Source: Gillisella vitis (GTDB lineage Bacteria > Pseudomonadota > Alphaproteobacteria > Rhizobiales > Rhizobiaceae). Taken from it: a stretch of 64,000 bases of DNA. This document shows, in pieces, positions 26,828 through 34,880 of this stretch. Within the stretch, counting starts at the first letter, position 1, and every line of letters starts with the position of its first letter. The notes beneath the pieces were generated by a model. The model saw only the letters and a program-made list of their open reading frames with translations, made no database searches and had not been told where the DNA came from. A program made the translations under genes and the position numbers. The stretch lies in assembly GCF_014204625.1 (NCBI RefSeq), contig NZ_JACHLU010000006.1, forward strand, positions 186,001 to 250,000, in the 5' to 3' direction.

Positions 26828-28189
26828 TTAGTTTTTCAAGCCGTCCCAAGCCTTCTGGATGCTCTTGGCCACATCATCGGCAGATTTGCCACCAGCATAA
26901 TCAACCATGCCGGTCCAGAAGGCACCTGCACCGATCTTGCCGGGCATCAGGTCGGAGCCATCAAAGCGGAAGGTGGTGGCGTTCAGCAGAATCTGGCCCT
27001 GCTTCTTCATCGGCGCATTGGCATAATCATCCTGATTGGCAGCCTTATAAGGCGTCAGGAAGCTCGATTGCGCCATCCAGACTTCATGGGCAATCGGGGT
27101 TTTCAAAAACTCGATAAAGGCCTTGGACGCTGGCGAATCCTTGGTGATCATCACCAATGTTCCGGCACCCGCGACCGGATTGCCCAATTCTGGCTTGCTG
27201 GCATAATTGGGGGTCGGGAAGAAATCGACATCCTGCCCAACCACCGTACCTGTCGGGAAAAAGGACGGCACGAAGGAAGCCTGATGATGCAGGTAGCATT
27301 TTGGTGGCGAGGTAAACAGGCCCTTGGGGCTATCGCGGAAGTCGGTGGAGGCCACGCCTTGCGTGCCGCCATCAACAAATTTTGGATTGCGCGAGAACCA
27401 GCCATAGTCCTCAATGGCCTTCACCACTTTCGGATCATCAAACTTGATCTCGTTTTTCACCCATTTATCATAGACATCCGCTGGATAGAGCCGCAGCATC
27501 ATGTCTTCCACCCAGTCGGTCGCAGGCCAGCCGGTGGCACCGCCAGAACCCAGACCAATGCACCACGGAGTGCCGCCATCGGCTGCGATCTTCTCGGTCA
27601 GCGCCTTCAGCTCTTCCATGGTCTTGGGCACTTCATAGCCCGCATCTTCAAAGTTTTCAGGCACATACCAGATCAGGGATTTAACATCGATCTTGTAAGG
27701 GAAAGCATAGATCGCCTCCTTGCCATCCTTGCCCTTGTAGGTGGACAGATCCACCCAGGACTGGCCAGCAGCATAATTGTCCAGCAGCCATTTTTTATAG
27801 TCATCGCCCAGCGGCACCAAGGCACCCTTGGAGGCAAGATCCGCAATCAGGCCCGGCTGCGGCAAAATGGCAACGTTGGGCGGGCTACCCGCCTGTGTGT
27901 CGATGACAATCTGCTGCTCGTAATTTTCCGAAGACGAATATTTCACCTCTGCGCCAGTGGCATCCCGGAAATAATTCAGCACACTCTCAAACAAGGCCTG
28001 ATCTTCACCGCGCCAGGGACCAAAGATTGTCAGAGTCTGACCTTTGAGCGGGTGAGCCTTGGAAAATGCCTCATAGCTGGCCCAATTGAACTTTTTGTCT
28101 TCACCGGGCTTGAACTTCAAGTCCACAGCGCCTGCATTGCCAGCCAACAGGCATAATGCTGCCGCCCCTGCCATTAAATGGGTTTTCAT
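26828..28189 (-). CDS. aglE: Alpha-glucoside ABC transporter substrate-binding protein
   Basis: The periplasmic receptor, of about 453 residues, begins with a signal peptide (MKTHLMAGAAALCLLAGNAGA) and belongs to the family 1 extracellular sugar-binding proteins. Features include LKGQTLTIFGPWRGEDQALFESVL, KTMEELKALTEKI and a C-terminal SFLTPYKAANQDDY. ATG 28189 has GGGAGGC upstream; the longer open frame to 28309 crosses the promoter and operator, so it is not coding. It is the first gene of aglEFGAK and is divergent from aglR. Confidence 0.92.
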   Translation of the reverse strand: MKTHLMAGAAALCLLAGNAGAVDLKFKPGEDKKFNWASYEAFSKAHPLKGQTLTIFGPWRGEDQALFESVLNYFRDATGAEVKYSSSENYEQQIVIDTQAGSPPNVAILPQPGLIADLASKGALVPLGDDYKKWLLDNYAAGQSWVDLSTYKGKDGKEAIYAFPYKIDVKSLIWYVPENFEDAGYEVPKTMEELKALTEKIAADGGTPWCIGLGSGGATGWPATDWVEDMMLRLYPADVYDKWVKNEIKFDDPKVVKAIEDYGWFSRNPKFVDGGTQGVASTDFRDSPKGLFTSPPKCYLHHQASFVPSFFPTGTVVGQDVDFFPTPNYASKPELGNPVAGAGTLVMITKDSPASKAFIEFLKTPIAHEVWMAQSSFLTPYKAANQDDYANAPMKKQGQILLNATTFRFDGSDLMPGKIGAGAFWTGMVDYAGGKSADDVAKSIQKAWDGLKN

Positions 28190-28267
28190 CAAAAGCCTCC
28201 CTTGCTCCAATCCCTCGCCTTGCCCAAAGCTGCAACCGTCCTGCCTGCGTCGCAACTTCAGCCTTTC

Positions 28268-28277
28268 AAAGCGCTTT
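28268..28277. promoter_or_regulatory. AglR operator 1 (aglE side)
   Basis: AAAGCGCTTT is a perfect 10-bp palindrome of the LacI-family type with a central CG. It is repeated exactly at 28402-28411. It lies just downstream of the proposed aglE -10 box, about 80 bases before the aglE ATG, where a repressor would block transcription. Confidence 0.75.
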
Positions 28278-28285
28278 GGTTGGCA

Positions 28286-28314
28286 ATTCTTTCGATAGAT
28301 CAGCACCAAGTCAA
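28286..28314 (-). promoter_or_regulatory. Proposed aglEFGAK promoter
   Basis: On the minus strand TTGACT (plus 28309-28314) and AAGAAT (plus 28286-28291) are 17 bases apart. The start point would fall at the operator. Confidence 0.45.
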
Positions 28315-28370
28315 GCCCTTTTGTTCAAGTTCTGAAACAGCCGTTTTTGCTGGACAATTGTTATTTTCCG

Positions 28371-28398
28371 TTGCGCCGCTCAAACAGGATAGTAATCT
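28371..28398 (+). promoter_or_regulatory. Proposed aglR promoter
   Basis: TTGCGC (28371-28376) and TAATCT (28393-28398) are 16 bases apart; operator 2 follows within four bases. The match to consensus is moderate. Confidence 0.4.
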
Positions 28399-28401
28399 AT
28401 A

Positions 28402-28411
28402 AAAGCGCTTT
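28402..28411. promoter_or_regulatory. AglR operator 2 (aglR side)
   Basis: This is the same palindrome AAAGCGCTTT as at 28268, 134 bp away. It lies between the aglR -10 box and the ribosome site GGGAGGC, consistent with autoregulation and possible looping between the two sites. Confidence 0.75.
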
Positions 28412-28427
28412 GGGAGGCTACAGACCC

Positions 28428-29462
28428 GTGAATCTGAAACAATTGTCGCAGCTGTTGGGTCTGTCGCAGACCACCATCAGTCGTGCGCTCAACGGCTACC
28501 CGGAGGTCAATGAAGAAACGCGCGAGCGGGTGATGAAAGCTGCCATTGAGACTGGCTATCGCCCAAATCGTGCAGCGCTGAGGCTGGCAACGGGCAAGGC
28601 TGGTTCACTGGGTCTGGTCATGCCGGTTTCCGATGAGAGCCTGTCTGATATTCACTTTGCCGAGTTTCAAAACGGGCTGGCGCAGGAATGTCTGGCCCAT
28701 GAATTTCATTTCGTCATCATCCCCGCGCACCCGTCAAAAGAAGAACAAGCCATCCGCGGACTGGTGCATAGCGGTGCTGTGGATGCCTATTATCTGGCCT
28801 ATTTGCGGGCCAATGATCCGCGCATTGCCATGGCCAAATCGCTCTCCGTGCCCTTCATTGTCCATGGGCGTTCCATGGGGTTGGCTGAGGATTATCCCTA
28901 TCTGGATGTGGATAATGAAGGCGCATTTGCGTCTGCCACCAGACTGTTGCTCGATCTCGGCCATCAGCATTTTGCCCTGCTGAATGGCCCATCAGAGCTG
29001 GATTTTGCCGTACGGCGTCAACGGGGTGTGGAGACGGCATTGATGGCTTCGGGCTTCAGCCTGCCCCGACAGGCCATCAGCAACAGCGTGATGACAGATG
29101 AGCGCGGCTATCAGGCCATGACAGCCCTTTTGCGCCAGCCACAGATGCCAACAGCAGTGTTATGCGCCAGTACGGTTCTGGCTTTAGGAGCTGTGCGCGC
29201 CATCAATGATGCCGGATTGGTGGTTGGGCAAGATATTTCCATCATCGCCCATGACGATGATCTGCCCCTGCTCAAACCAGAGCATTTTCGCGTGCCGCTC
29301 ACCACAACACGCTCATCCCTGCGCGACGCGGGCCGCCGGGTGGCCGAGCGGTTGATTACCGAATTAACCGAGCCGAATACGGGGCCGCCTTTGCAGGAAA
29401 TCTGGCAGGCGGAACTGGTGGTCAGGGCCTCGACCGGCCCTGCCCCACAGCATAAGCGTTAG
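28428..29462 (+). CDS. aglR: LacI-family repressor of the alpha-glucoside operon
   Basis: This 344-residue regulator has the LacI helix-turn-helix at its very start (NLKQLSQLLGLSQTTISRALNGYPEVNEETRERV) and a periplasmic-binding-protein-like effector domain (GLVMPVSDESLSDIHFAEF to the C-terminus) that should sense an alpha-glucoside. The start is GTG 28428 with GGGAGGC ten bases upstream; the frame is open further left only through the promoter. It is divergent from aglEFGAK. Two identical palindromes in the shared intergenic region are the likely operators. Its TAG stop is the first three bases of a repeat element. Confidence 0.9.
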   Translation: MNLKQLSQLLGLSQTTISRALNGYPEVNEETRERVMKAAIETGYRPNRAALRLATGKAGSLGLVMPVSDESLSDIHFAEFQNGLAQECLAHEFHFVIIPAHPSKEEQAIRGLVHSGAVDAYYLAYLRANDPRIAMAKSLSVPFIVHGRSMGLAEDYPYLDVDNEGAFASATRLLLDLGHQHFALLNGPSELDFAVRRQRGVETALMASGFSLPRQAISNSVMTDERGYQAMTALLRQPQMPTAVLCASTVLALGAVRAINDAGLVVGQDISIIAHDDDLPLLKPEHFRVPLTTTRSSLRDAGRRVAERLITELTEPNTGPPLQEIWQAELVVRASTGPAPQHKR

Positions 29463-29563
29463 AGTTTGTCAGGGAAAAGTGGAACCCGGTTTTCCCGAAT
29501 AGACAAACGAAAACAAGGGAATCTAGAGTCTGTCAGGTTCAATCTGAACCTGACAGACTCTAG
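29460..29563. repeat. RIME-like element, family A (full copy)
   Basis: It runs from TAGAGTTTGTCAGGGAAAAG through CGGTTTTCCC, ACAAACGAAAACAA and the palindrome GTCAGGTTCAATCTGAACCTGAC, ending ACTCTAG. It exactly fills the space between the convergent aglR and folD: the TAG at each end is the stop codon of the gene entering that end. Confidence 0.85.
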
Positions 29564-30459
29564 AATTTCGGTGCAACCTTGCCCGCCGTGCGATAGGCGG
29601 TGATGACGGTGTTGGCCATCAGCATGGCAATGGTCATCGGACCAACGCCACCGGGCACGGGGCTGATCGCGCCGGCTTTGGGTTCGCATTCCGCAAAGGC
29701 GACATCGCCCACCAGCTTGCTCTTGCCCTCACCTTTTTCAGGTGCTGCAACACGGTTGATACCAACATCAATCACCGTGGCTCCATCCTTGATCCAATCG
29801 GCCTTGACCATTTCGGCCCGGCCAACGGCAGCCACCAGAATATCAGCCTGACGGGCAAGCGCTGGCAAATCTCGGCTGCGGGAATGGGCCATGGTTACGG
29901 TGGCATTGGCGTTGAGCAATAGCTGCGCCATCGGCTTGCCAAACAGGTTGGAGCGGCCAATCACCAAAGCATTGAGACCGGACAGGTCTTCGCCGTGGAT
30001 TTTGCGCACCAGCAGCATGGAGCCAGCGGGTGTGCAGGAAATCAGGCCGGTTTCAAGGTCACCCGTGGCCAGTTTGCCAGCGTTGACGATATGCAGGCCA
30101 TCCACATCCTTTTCCGGCAGAATAGACTGGATGATGGCTTCAGAGTCAAAATGCTTCGGCAGAGGCAATTGCACCAGAATGCCGTGAATGGCGGGATCAG
30201 CGTTCAAGCTGGCCACCAGCGCCAGCAGTTCGTCCTGCGTGGTCGCTTCCGGCAGAGTGTGCTGGATGGAATTAAAGCCGCATTCCTTGGCCATTTTGCC
30301 CTTGGAGTTGACGTAGGCATGGCTGGCGGGATCCTCCCCGACAATCACCACGGCAAGGCCAATCTTGCCTCCGGTTTCGTCTACAAAAGCGTCCGAGCTT
30401 GCCTTGATGGCTTCAATCACCGAAGCCGCCACCTGTTTTCCGTCAATCACCGTTGCCAC
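29560..30459 (-). CDS. folD: Bifunctional methylenetetrahydrofolate dehydrogenase / methenyltetrahydrofolate cyclohydrolase
   Basis: This 299-residue cytosolic enzyme interconverts 5,10-methylene-, methenyl- and 10-formyl-tetrahydrofolate for purine and formate metabolism. Motifs seen: the catalytic Lys in [37 protein letters not shown], the NADP site [17 protein letters not shown] and the C-terminal [19 protein letters not shown]. Its stop TAG (minus strand) lies inside the family A element. It is monocistronic. Confidence 0.97.
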   Translation of the reverse strand: MATVIDGKQVAASVIEAIKASSDAFVDETGGKIGLAVVIVGEDPASHAYVNSKGKMAKECGFNSIQHTLPEATTQDELLALVASLNADPAIHGILVQLPLPKHFDSEAIIQSILPEKDVDGLHIVNAGKLATGDLETGLISCTPAGSMLLVRKIHGEDLSGLNALVIGRSNLFGKPMAQLLLNANATVTMAHSRSRDLPALARQADILVAAVGRAEMVKADWIKDGATVIDVGINRVAAPEKGEGKSKLVGDVAFAECEPKAGAISPVPGGVGPMTIAMLMANTVITAYRTAGKVAPKF

Positions 30460-30501
30460 GCCTGCATTCCTTTTGCTGAAAGCCTCATCGGTCAGCTGTA
30501 A

Positions 30502-30609
30502 CTAAAGCCTGTCGCAGTGAATAGGATTCACTGCGACAGGCTTTAGCTCTTTGTTTTTCGCATGTACGCTATCGTTTTATTGAGGACAATAAAACGCGAC
30601 ATGCTGTAG
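30502..30609. repeat. RIME-like element, family B (second copy)
   Basis: This 108-bp element is nearly identical to the copy in lysR (6468-6574): CTAAAGCCTGTCGCAGTGAA, the CGCAGTGAATAGGATTCACTGCG palindrome, TTTTATTGAGGACAATAAAA and GACATGCTGTAG. The differences in the arms (GC for AT) are on both sides of the stem, so pairing is kept. It lies upstream of folD. Confidence 0.8.
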
Positions 30610-30660
30610 CACCGACACGACAGCATCAAAAGCAAAAAACATCAAACGGCCTGAAATTCA

Positions 30661-31599
30661 TCACACCTCTGCCGATGCCGCCTCTCGCGCAAGCTTGCGC
30701 TTGAAGCGCAAGACATGCATGAGAAAAACCGGAATACCAACAATATAGCGCCGCCAAAGACGACCTGGCTCAAGCATCAGCCGATAAAGCCACTCGATGC
30801 GCAGCTTACGCATCCAGACGGGTGCGCGTGACGTGGTGCCAGACACAAAATCAAACAAGGCACCGACCCCAAACACCAGATGGGCATGGCTCTGATTGAT
30901 GTGCTGCTCAATCCATTTTTCCTGACGTGGGGTTCCCATGGCAACCAGCAGAATATCAATCTCCGCTTCCGCCAAGCGCTGCAAAATCACCGGCAGCTCT
31001 TCATTGTCGAAATAACCATCGGCCACAGGGATAAATTGATGCCACGGCGTATGCTGGCGAAAACTGGCAATGGCACCAGCCAGCACGCCTGGCTTTGCGC
31101 CAATCAGGCCAATCCGCCGCGGGGTCTCGATATAAGTCAGCAATGCTGGAATAAAATCGGTTCCATTGAGGTTGGCAGCAAAGGCATCGCCATCCAGAAT
31201 TTTGGCCGCCATATCGACACCAATGCCATCTGGCAGCACAAGATGGTGCTGAAGCGCCTCAAAATAGGCCGCGTCCTGCAACATGATATTGACGTTATTG
31301 GCATTGAGAAACGACACTTTGACATGCGCATCCGGCGTGGCCGCATATTGGGCCATAAGGCTTAAAGCTGACGCCCATGACAGATCAAAAACCGGAATGC
31401 CAAACATGTTTTTCTTGCGGGCAAGCTGCTCGGCAGAGGCAATCAGATTCATAGGACTGAACTCATCATTGTAATGGGATGACCCAAGACGCAGCAGATT
31501 TCCGGCCAGATCCTGCCTCACCCGATGAATAAGGCGGGCGGTGTTGATCTGTTCATCGCCATCCAATACGGCAACTGAGTTGTGATGTGCGCTGTTCAT
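30661..31599 (-). CDS. WecG/TagA/CpsF-family glycosyltransferase (GT26)
   Basis: This 312-residue membrane-associated enzyme probably adds a sugar to a lipid-linked intermediate of exopolysaccharide or another surface glycan. The family core is visible: VSFLNANNVNIMLQDAAYFEAL, LPDGIGVDMAAKILDG with the likely catalytic Asp, IGLIGAKPGV, VAMGTPRQEKWI and FGVGALFDFVSG, then RAPVWMRKLRIEWLYRLMLEPGRLWRRY. The C-terminal basic/hydrophobic tail suits membrane attachment. ATG 31599 has AAGG upstream. An N-terminal extension of about 60 residues has no clear motif. No other polysaccharide gene is adjacent. Confidence 0.88.
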   Translation of the reverse strand: MNSAHHNSVAVLDGDEQINTARLIHRVRQDLAGNLLRLGSSHYNDEFSPMNLIASAEQLARKKNMFGIPVFDLSWASALSLMAQYAATPDAHVKVSFLNANNVNIMLQDAAYFEALQHHLVLPDGIGVDMAAKILDGDAFAANLNGTDFIPALLTYIETPRRIGLIGAKPGVLAGAIASFRQHTPWHQFIPVADGYFDNEELPVILQRLAEAEIDILLVAMGTPRQEKWIEQHINQSHAHLVFGVGALFDFVSGTTSRAPVWMRKLRIEWLYRLMLEPGRLWRRYIVGIPVFLMHVLRFKRKLAREAASAEV

Positions 31600-31751
31600 A
31601 TACCTTGGAGAACCAGATTGAAACTGGCTTCAGAGTAACATCCAGGAATAAAATCGGGCTTAAGCCCCACACTACAATTGAAGAACAGTTCTTATCTGAA
31701 ATTTAACGATATTGACGCCCCATGACGTTATAATATCAAGACGCGAAGAGA

Positions 31752-31772
31752 CGAGAGCATCCTCGCCTTGAA
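31752..31772. repeat. Short repeat, family E (copy 1)
   Basis: CGAGAGCATCCTCGCCTTG plus AA (21 bp) matches 52206-52226 at 20 of 21 positions. It directly precedes the family A element at 31777. Confidence 0.6.
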
Positions 31773-31776
31773 GAGG

Positions 31777-31873
31777 CCGTCAGGTTCAATCTGAACCTGA
31801 CACGCTCTATATTCCTTTGTTTTCGTTTGTCTGATCAGGAAAACCGGATTCCACTTGTCCCTGACAAACTCTA
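31777..31873. repeat. RIME-like element, family A (third copy, reversed)
   Basis: It carries GTCAGGTTCAATCTGAACCTGAC, then CTTTGTTTTCGTTTGTCTGA, an AAACCGGATTCCACTTG arm and CCCTGACAAACTCTA. The CTA at 31871-31873 is the minus-strand TAG stop of motF. With the family E motif it occupies most of 31600-31870; no gene is seen there. Confidence 0.8.
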
Positions 31874-32407
31874 ATTCCCGGCTTTCGCACCTTCACCAGC
31901 ATCAATTGTCTGCCCCTCGACAATTTTCACAGCCGGCTTGAGCTTCGGCTTGCCGCCGCCATTGGTGGCATCTTCCTTGCCCAGATAATCCAACTGCTCG
32001 ACCAGCACTTCCGAAATGACATTATCACCAAAATGCTTGTTCAGATCCGTTTTGATGATGGTGCGAAAACCGTCCAGATCCAGCTTCTGGGCCTTGCTCA
32101 GGTCAATCATCTTGCTACTGACCAACAGGGTAAAAAGCTCATCGGTCATAATCGCGGTGATGGGCACCTTGACAGCCTCTGCCTTGCCCTTTTCCACCAT
32201 GAAAGAAAAGCGGCCAAGAAAATACCCTTTCACGGTCCCATTTTCGAAAAGCGGGATGGTGATCGGCTCTCCCCGCACCATTTCCAGTACAGGCTTATTC
32301 GCATCTTCATCGGTCTGCACGGGAGCCGTGGCCATCTGCACCGAAATATAGACGGCAACCAGCGTGGCGATGCAGGCCCAGACACCCGCTATAACAATCT
32401 TGACCAT
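31871..32407 (-). CDS. motF: FliL-like membrane-anchored periplasmic protein (MotF-like)
   Basis: This 178-residue protein has one N-terminal membrane helix (IVIAGVWACIATLVAVYISVQM) and a periplasmic domain. Its end (FRTIIKTDLNKHFGDNVISEVLVEQLDYL) resembles the C-terminal core of FliL. A FliL paralogue called MotF, acting on stators, is known in Sinorhizobium meliloti, and the position at the end of the flagellar region fits; a true FliL is at 55923. The start is ATG 32407, overlapping the TGA of the upstream gene. Identity as MotF is inferred from topology and context. The TAG stop is supplied by a repeat element. Confidence 0.65.
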   Translation of the reverse strand: MVKIVIAGVWACIATLVAVYISVQMATAPVQTDEDANKPVLEMVRGEPITIPLFENGTVKGYFLGRFSFMVEKGKAEAVKVPITAIMTDELFTLLVSSKMIDLSKAQKLDLDGFRTIIKTDLNKHFGDNVISEVLVEQLDYLGKEDATNGGGKPKLKPAVKIVEGQTIDAGEGAKAGN

Positions 32408-32772
32408 CAATTTTCCCTGGTGAGAAACTGTTCCTGACAGTACGTGCCATCGCCATCAGCCTCCTGCACAGCCGTGCGAAGGATGTCAGCCACGGCACGC
32501 ACCGCATGTAAATGCGCTTCAACGCGCCGTGCATTCAGCGCCAGCTTTTTCTTCAGATCATGCATCTGTTCAACGTAATGAACTGCAATATCCTTCGGAT
32601 CGGTATCCCGAAACAGCATGGTCAATTCATAAAGGCAACGACTCTTGTGGGCATTTGACACTTTCAGATCAAATTCCGGATCTTTACCAATCCGAACGTT
32701 CTCATTGTCGACGATCATTTCAAGTCGTCCGAGAACTGTTTTGATCCGGTAGTCGTTGGACACATGTTCCAT
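32407..32772 (-). CDS. FlgN-like flagellar export chaperone
   Basis: This 121-residue, mostly helical, soluble protein lies between flgJ and motF. The start LGRLEMIVDNENVRIG and later LALNARRVEAHLHAVRAVADILRTAVQEADGDGTY fit the helical hairpin of FlgN-type chaperones, which escort FlgK and FlgL to the export gate. The gene overlaps motF by one base (TGATG), indicating coupling. Similarity is weak, so the function rests largely on shape, size and neighbourhood. Confidence 0.5.
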   Translation of the reverse strand: MEHVSNDYRIKTVLGRLEMIVDNENVRIGKDPEFDLKVSNAHKSRCLYELTMLFRDTDPKDIAVHYVEQMHDLKKKLALNARRVEAHLHAVRAVADILRTAVQEADGDGTYCQEQFLTREN

Positions 32773-32917
32773 GAAGATTTCAATCCTTGAATGCCCGGTG
32801 TGTTGCGTGCCTTAAAACACGCATCATCAGGAAGGTTTATTATGTATTATGGTGAGAAGGGCTTGAACGCTCATTCGTCACGATTGCGCCCTGATGGCGC
32901 AAAACCGGCTGTAACGC

Positions 32918-33517
32918 TCAGGCTGTGCCCGTGCCAAAAGTCGGCGTAAACACCTGCCCGACCTTGTTGGAGTCGGACTTGTCGAAACCAAGCGTCTTGC
33001 GCTCAATCTCATCCAGTCGCATCTGGGACAGGTTCTTGTCAGCAGCGTCCGTCGTGAAATTCTGGGCACCCTTGTTTTTGATCTTGGCCAGCTCCTCAGC
33101 ATACATCTGCTTGGCAATTCCGACGCCACCGCGCTCGGAAATGGTATTGCCAATCTGCTCGGCCATCATGCTCTTCCAGATCTCGCCAGCATTGCCTTTG
33201 CCAAACACCGCCTCGCTGTCTTTTGGCAACATGCTGGAGATAAAGTTTTGCAGAATGACACCTTCATACTGCCGATAATGCTGCGGAATATCCTCGGTCT
33301 TCATGGCATTCGTGGCACGATTACCCAGGCCTGCATTGGCTGCGGCATTGTTCATCGTGTTCATTGCCACTTCAAACCCGGCATTCTTCTCATTCAAGCG
33401 GGTTGCCTGAAGACTTGCTTTCGCGGACTGGAGCTTTTGCTGCGCCTCGGCCATGGTCGCAGGGTCCGCCGCCCGCACAACATCCATCACAAGGTCACTT
33501 GAAGGAGAAATTGCCAC
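32918..33517 (-). CDS. flgJ: Flagellar rod-assembly protein FlgJ (rod-binding domain only)
   Basis: This 199-residue protein holds only the FlgJ N-terminal, rod-binding domain: YRQYEGVILQNFISSMLPKDS, GEIWKSMMAEQIGNTISERGGVGIAKQM. The muramidase domain of enterobacterial FlgJ is absent, so wall opening must be done by another enzyme, plausibly the transglycosylase at 43846. The start is a GTG with AGGGGA eight bases upstream. It is exported through the flagellar gate and caps or scaffolds the rod in the periplasm. A hairpin TTGCGCC-N5-GGCGCAA at 32884-32902 lies just past the stop. Confidence 0.8.
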   Translation of the reverse strand: MAISPSSDLVMDVVRAADPATMAEAQQKLQSAKASLQATRLNEKNAGFEVAMNTMNNAAANAGLGNRATNAMKTEDIPQHYRQYEGVILQNFISSMLPKDSEAVFGKGNAGEIWKSMMAEQIGNTISERGGVGIAKQMYAEELAKIKNKGAQNFTTDAADKNLSQMRLDEIERKTLGFDKSDSNKVGQVFTPTFGTGTA

Positions 33518-33704
33518 CGTATTCGTCCCCTGAAAATCGATTTCGCGCCTGGAACATTTCAGAGCATCACTGAAACATTCTCATGTCTTGGTGTTAAGCC
33601 TCAAAACAATCATCCCCCCACCAGAGCGGTTGATGTTTTATACAGCCCCTGATCCCACACCATGTTTCATGGCGGGTTCACGATCACTGCGTCGATGCAA
33701 ACTA

Positions 33705-34115
33705 TCACTCTTGAACCTTGCTGGAGGCTGGCGTAGCGAACGTAAGGTCCATCAAGTCCTGAAGAGCATTGTCTTCGGTCTCCCGATCTTCGGCATTACG
33801 GGCCTCAAGCATCTTGTCTTCCAGCCGTTCAGCCTTGGTTCGTTGACGCAAAACCTGATTCTCCTGAACGCGCTGCACATCGGCCATACGACGATCATCA
33901 CTCGTCAGTCGGGCAAAGCGCTCCGCGTAGGATTGCGAAAAAAGCCGGTGTACCGGGTCCATCGACCCGAGCGCTTCGATCACCCTGTCCAGTCCCGCGG
34001 AAATTTCCTGCCGCTGCCTGGAGGTATCGGCCAGATCAAGTTCGGCCATTTTTTCAAGATGCCGCTGCACGGCCACCAGACGCTTCAGCTTTTGGGATTT
34101 CTTGGCTGGCCCCAT
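33705..34115 (-). CDS. FliJ-like coiled-coil protein
   Basis: This 136-residue, very charged protein (many Arg, Lys, Glu, Gln) should form an antiparallel coiled coil, from QKLKRLVAVQRHLEKMAELDLADTSRQRQEIS to VQRVQENQVLRQRTKAERLEDKMLEARNAE. Length and pattern match FliJ-type stalk proteins of the export ATPase. ATG 34115 has AGGA upstream and lies 12 bp after fliR, so it is in the fliQ-flhA-fliR unit. FliJ usually follows fliI; here it is distant, so the call is by shape. Confidence 0.5.
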   Translation of the reverse strand: MGPAKKSQKLKRLVAVQRHLEKMAELDLADTSRQRQEISAGLDRVIEALGSMDPVHRLFSQSYAERFARLTSDDRRMADVQRVQENQVLRQRTKAERLEDKMLEARNAEDRETEDNALQDLMDLTFATPASSKVQE

Positions 34116-34127
34116 CACAAATCCTCG

Positions 34128-34880
34128 TCAATTGCCAAGCAACAGCGGCATAAACGCTGACGCGAACTGATGCATCATGGCCCCAAGCGACCAATAGACC
34201 AGAAACAGTCCACCCGCGATCAAGTAGGGTGCCGAGATGTAATAAACCGGAATTTGCGGTGCCAGCTTGTTGACCAGACCAACGCCGATATTGAACATCA
34301 AACCATAAATGATGAAGGGACTGGTCAACCTGAGCATCAGGAAATAGGTTTTCGAAATGGTATCTGTCAGAGTGATCAGCATTGTCTGCGCGTTCGGCAC
34401 GCCTCCCATCGGCATGACATTGTAGCTATCAATCAACACCCGAAAAACCACATGGTGAAAATCCATGATGAACAACATCATCAGCCCGCAAAAGCTGATC
34501 ATGTTGGTCATCTGGTTTTCACTGGAATCTTCGAGAATATCGGCAGCAGGCGTGGCATTAAAGCCAATCATCATGGTCAAAACGGAGCCAGCAAACTGCA
34601 AGCCCAGCGTGAAGAACCGCGCAATCAGCCCGAACATCGTTCCAATCAGCGTCTCAGTGCCAATCAGGGCAATATAAATGACGCCGCCGCCCGCCACCTT
34701 GGGATAAACAGTATCCCACAGCAGGGGCAGGCACGCCATGGATACGGCCGCCGCCACCAGAAGGCGCAACTGCATTGGAATGCGCGCCGACGAAAAGCCC
34801 GGCAGCGCAATAAAACAGGAACCGATACGACAAAAGACCAGAAACAGTGCAAGCACTGTTCCCTGTGGGTCTGTGATCAT
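34128..34880 (-). CDS. fliR: Flagellar export gate protein FliR
   Basis: This 250-residue integral membrane protein has about six hydrophobic helices and, with FliP and FliQ, forms the export pore. Typical FliR text is seen: [34 protein letters not shown] at the start, [18 protein letters not shown] in the middle, and [31 protein letters not shown] near the end. It overlaps the end of flhA by 4 nt (ATGA). Confidence 0.93.
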   Translation of the reverse strand: MITDPQGTVLALFLVFCRIGSCFIALPGFSSARIPMQLRLLVAAAVSMACLPLLWDTVYPKVAGGGVIYIALIGTETLIGTMFGLIARFFTLGLQFAGSVLTMMIGFNATPAADILEDSSENQMTNMISFCGLMMLFIMDFHHVVFRVLIDSYNVMPMGGVPNAQTMLITLTDTISKTYFLMLRLTSPFIIYGLMFNIGVGLVNKLAPQIPVYYISAPYLIAGGLFLVYWSLGAMMHQFASAFMPLLLGN

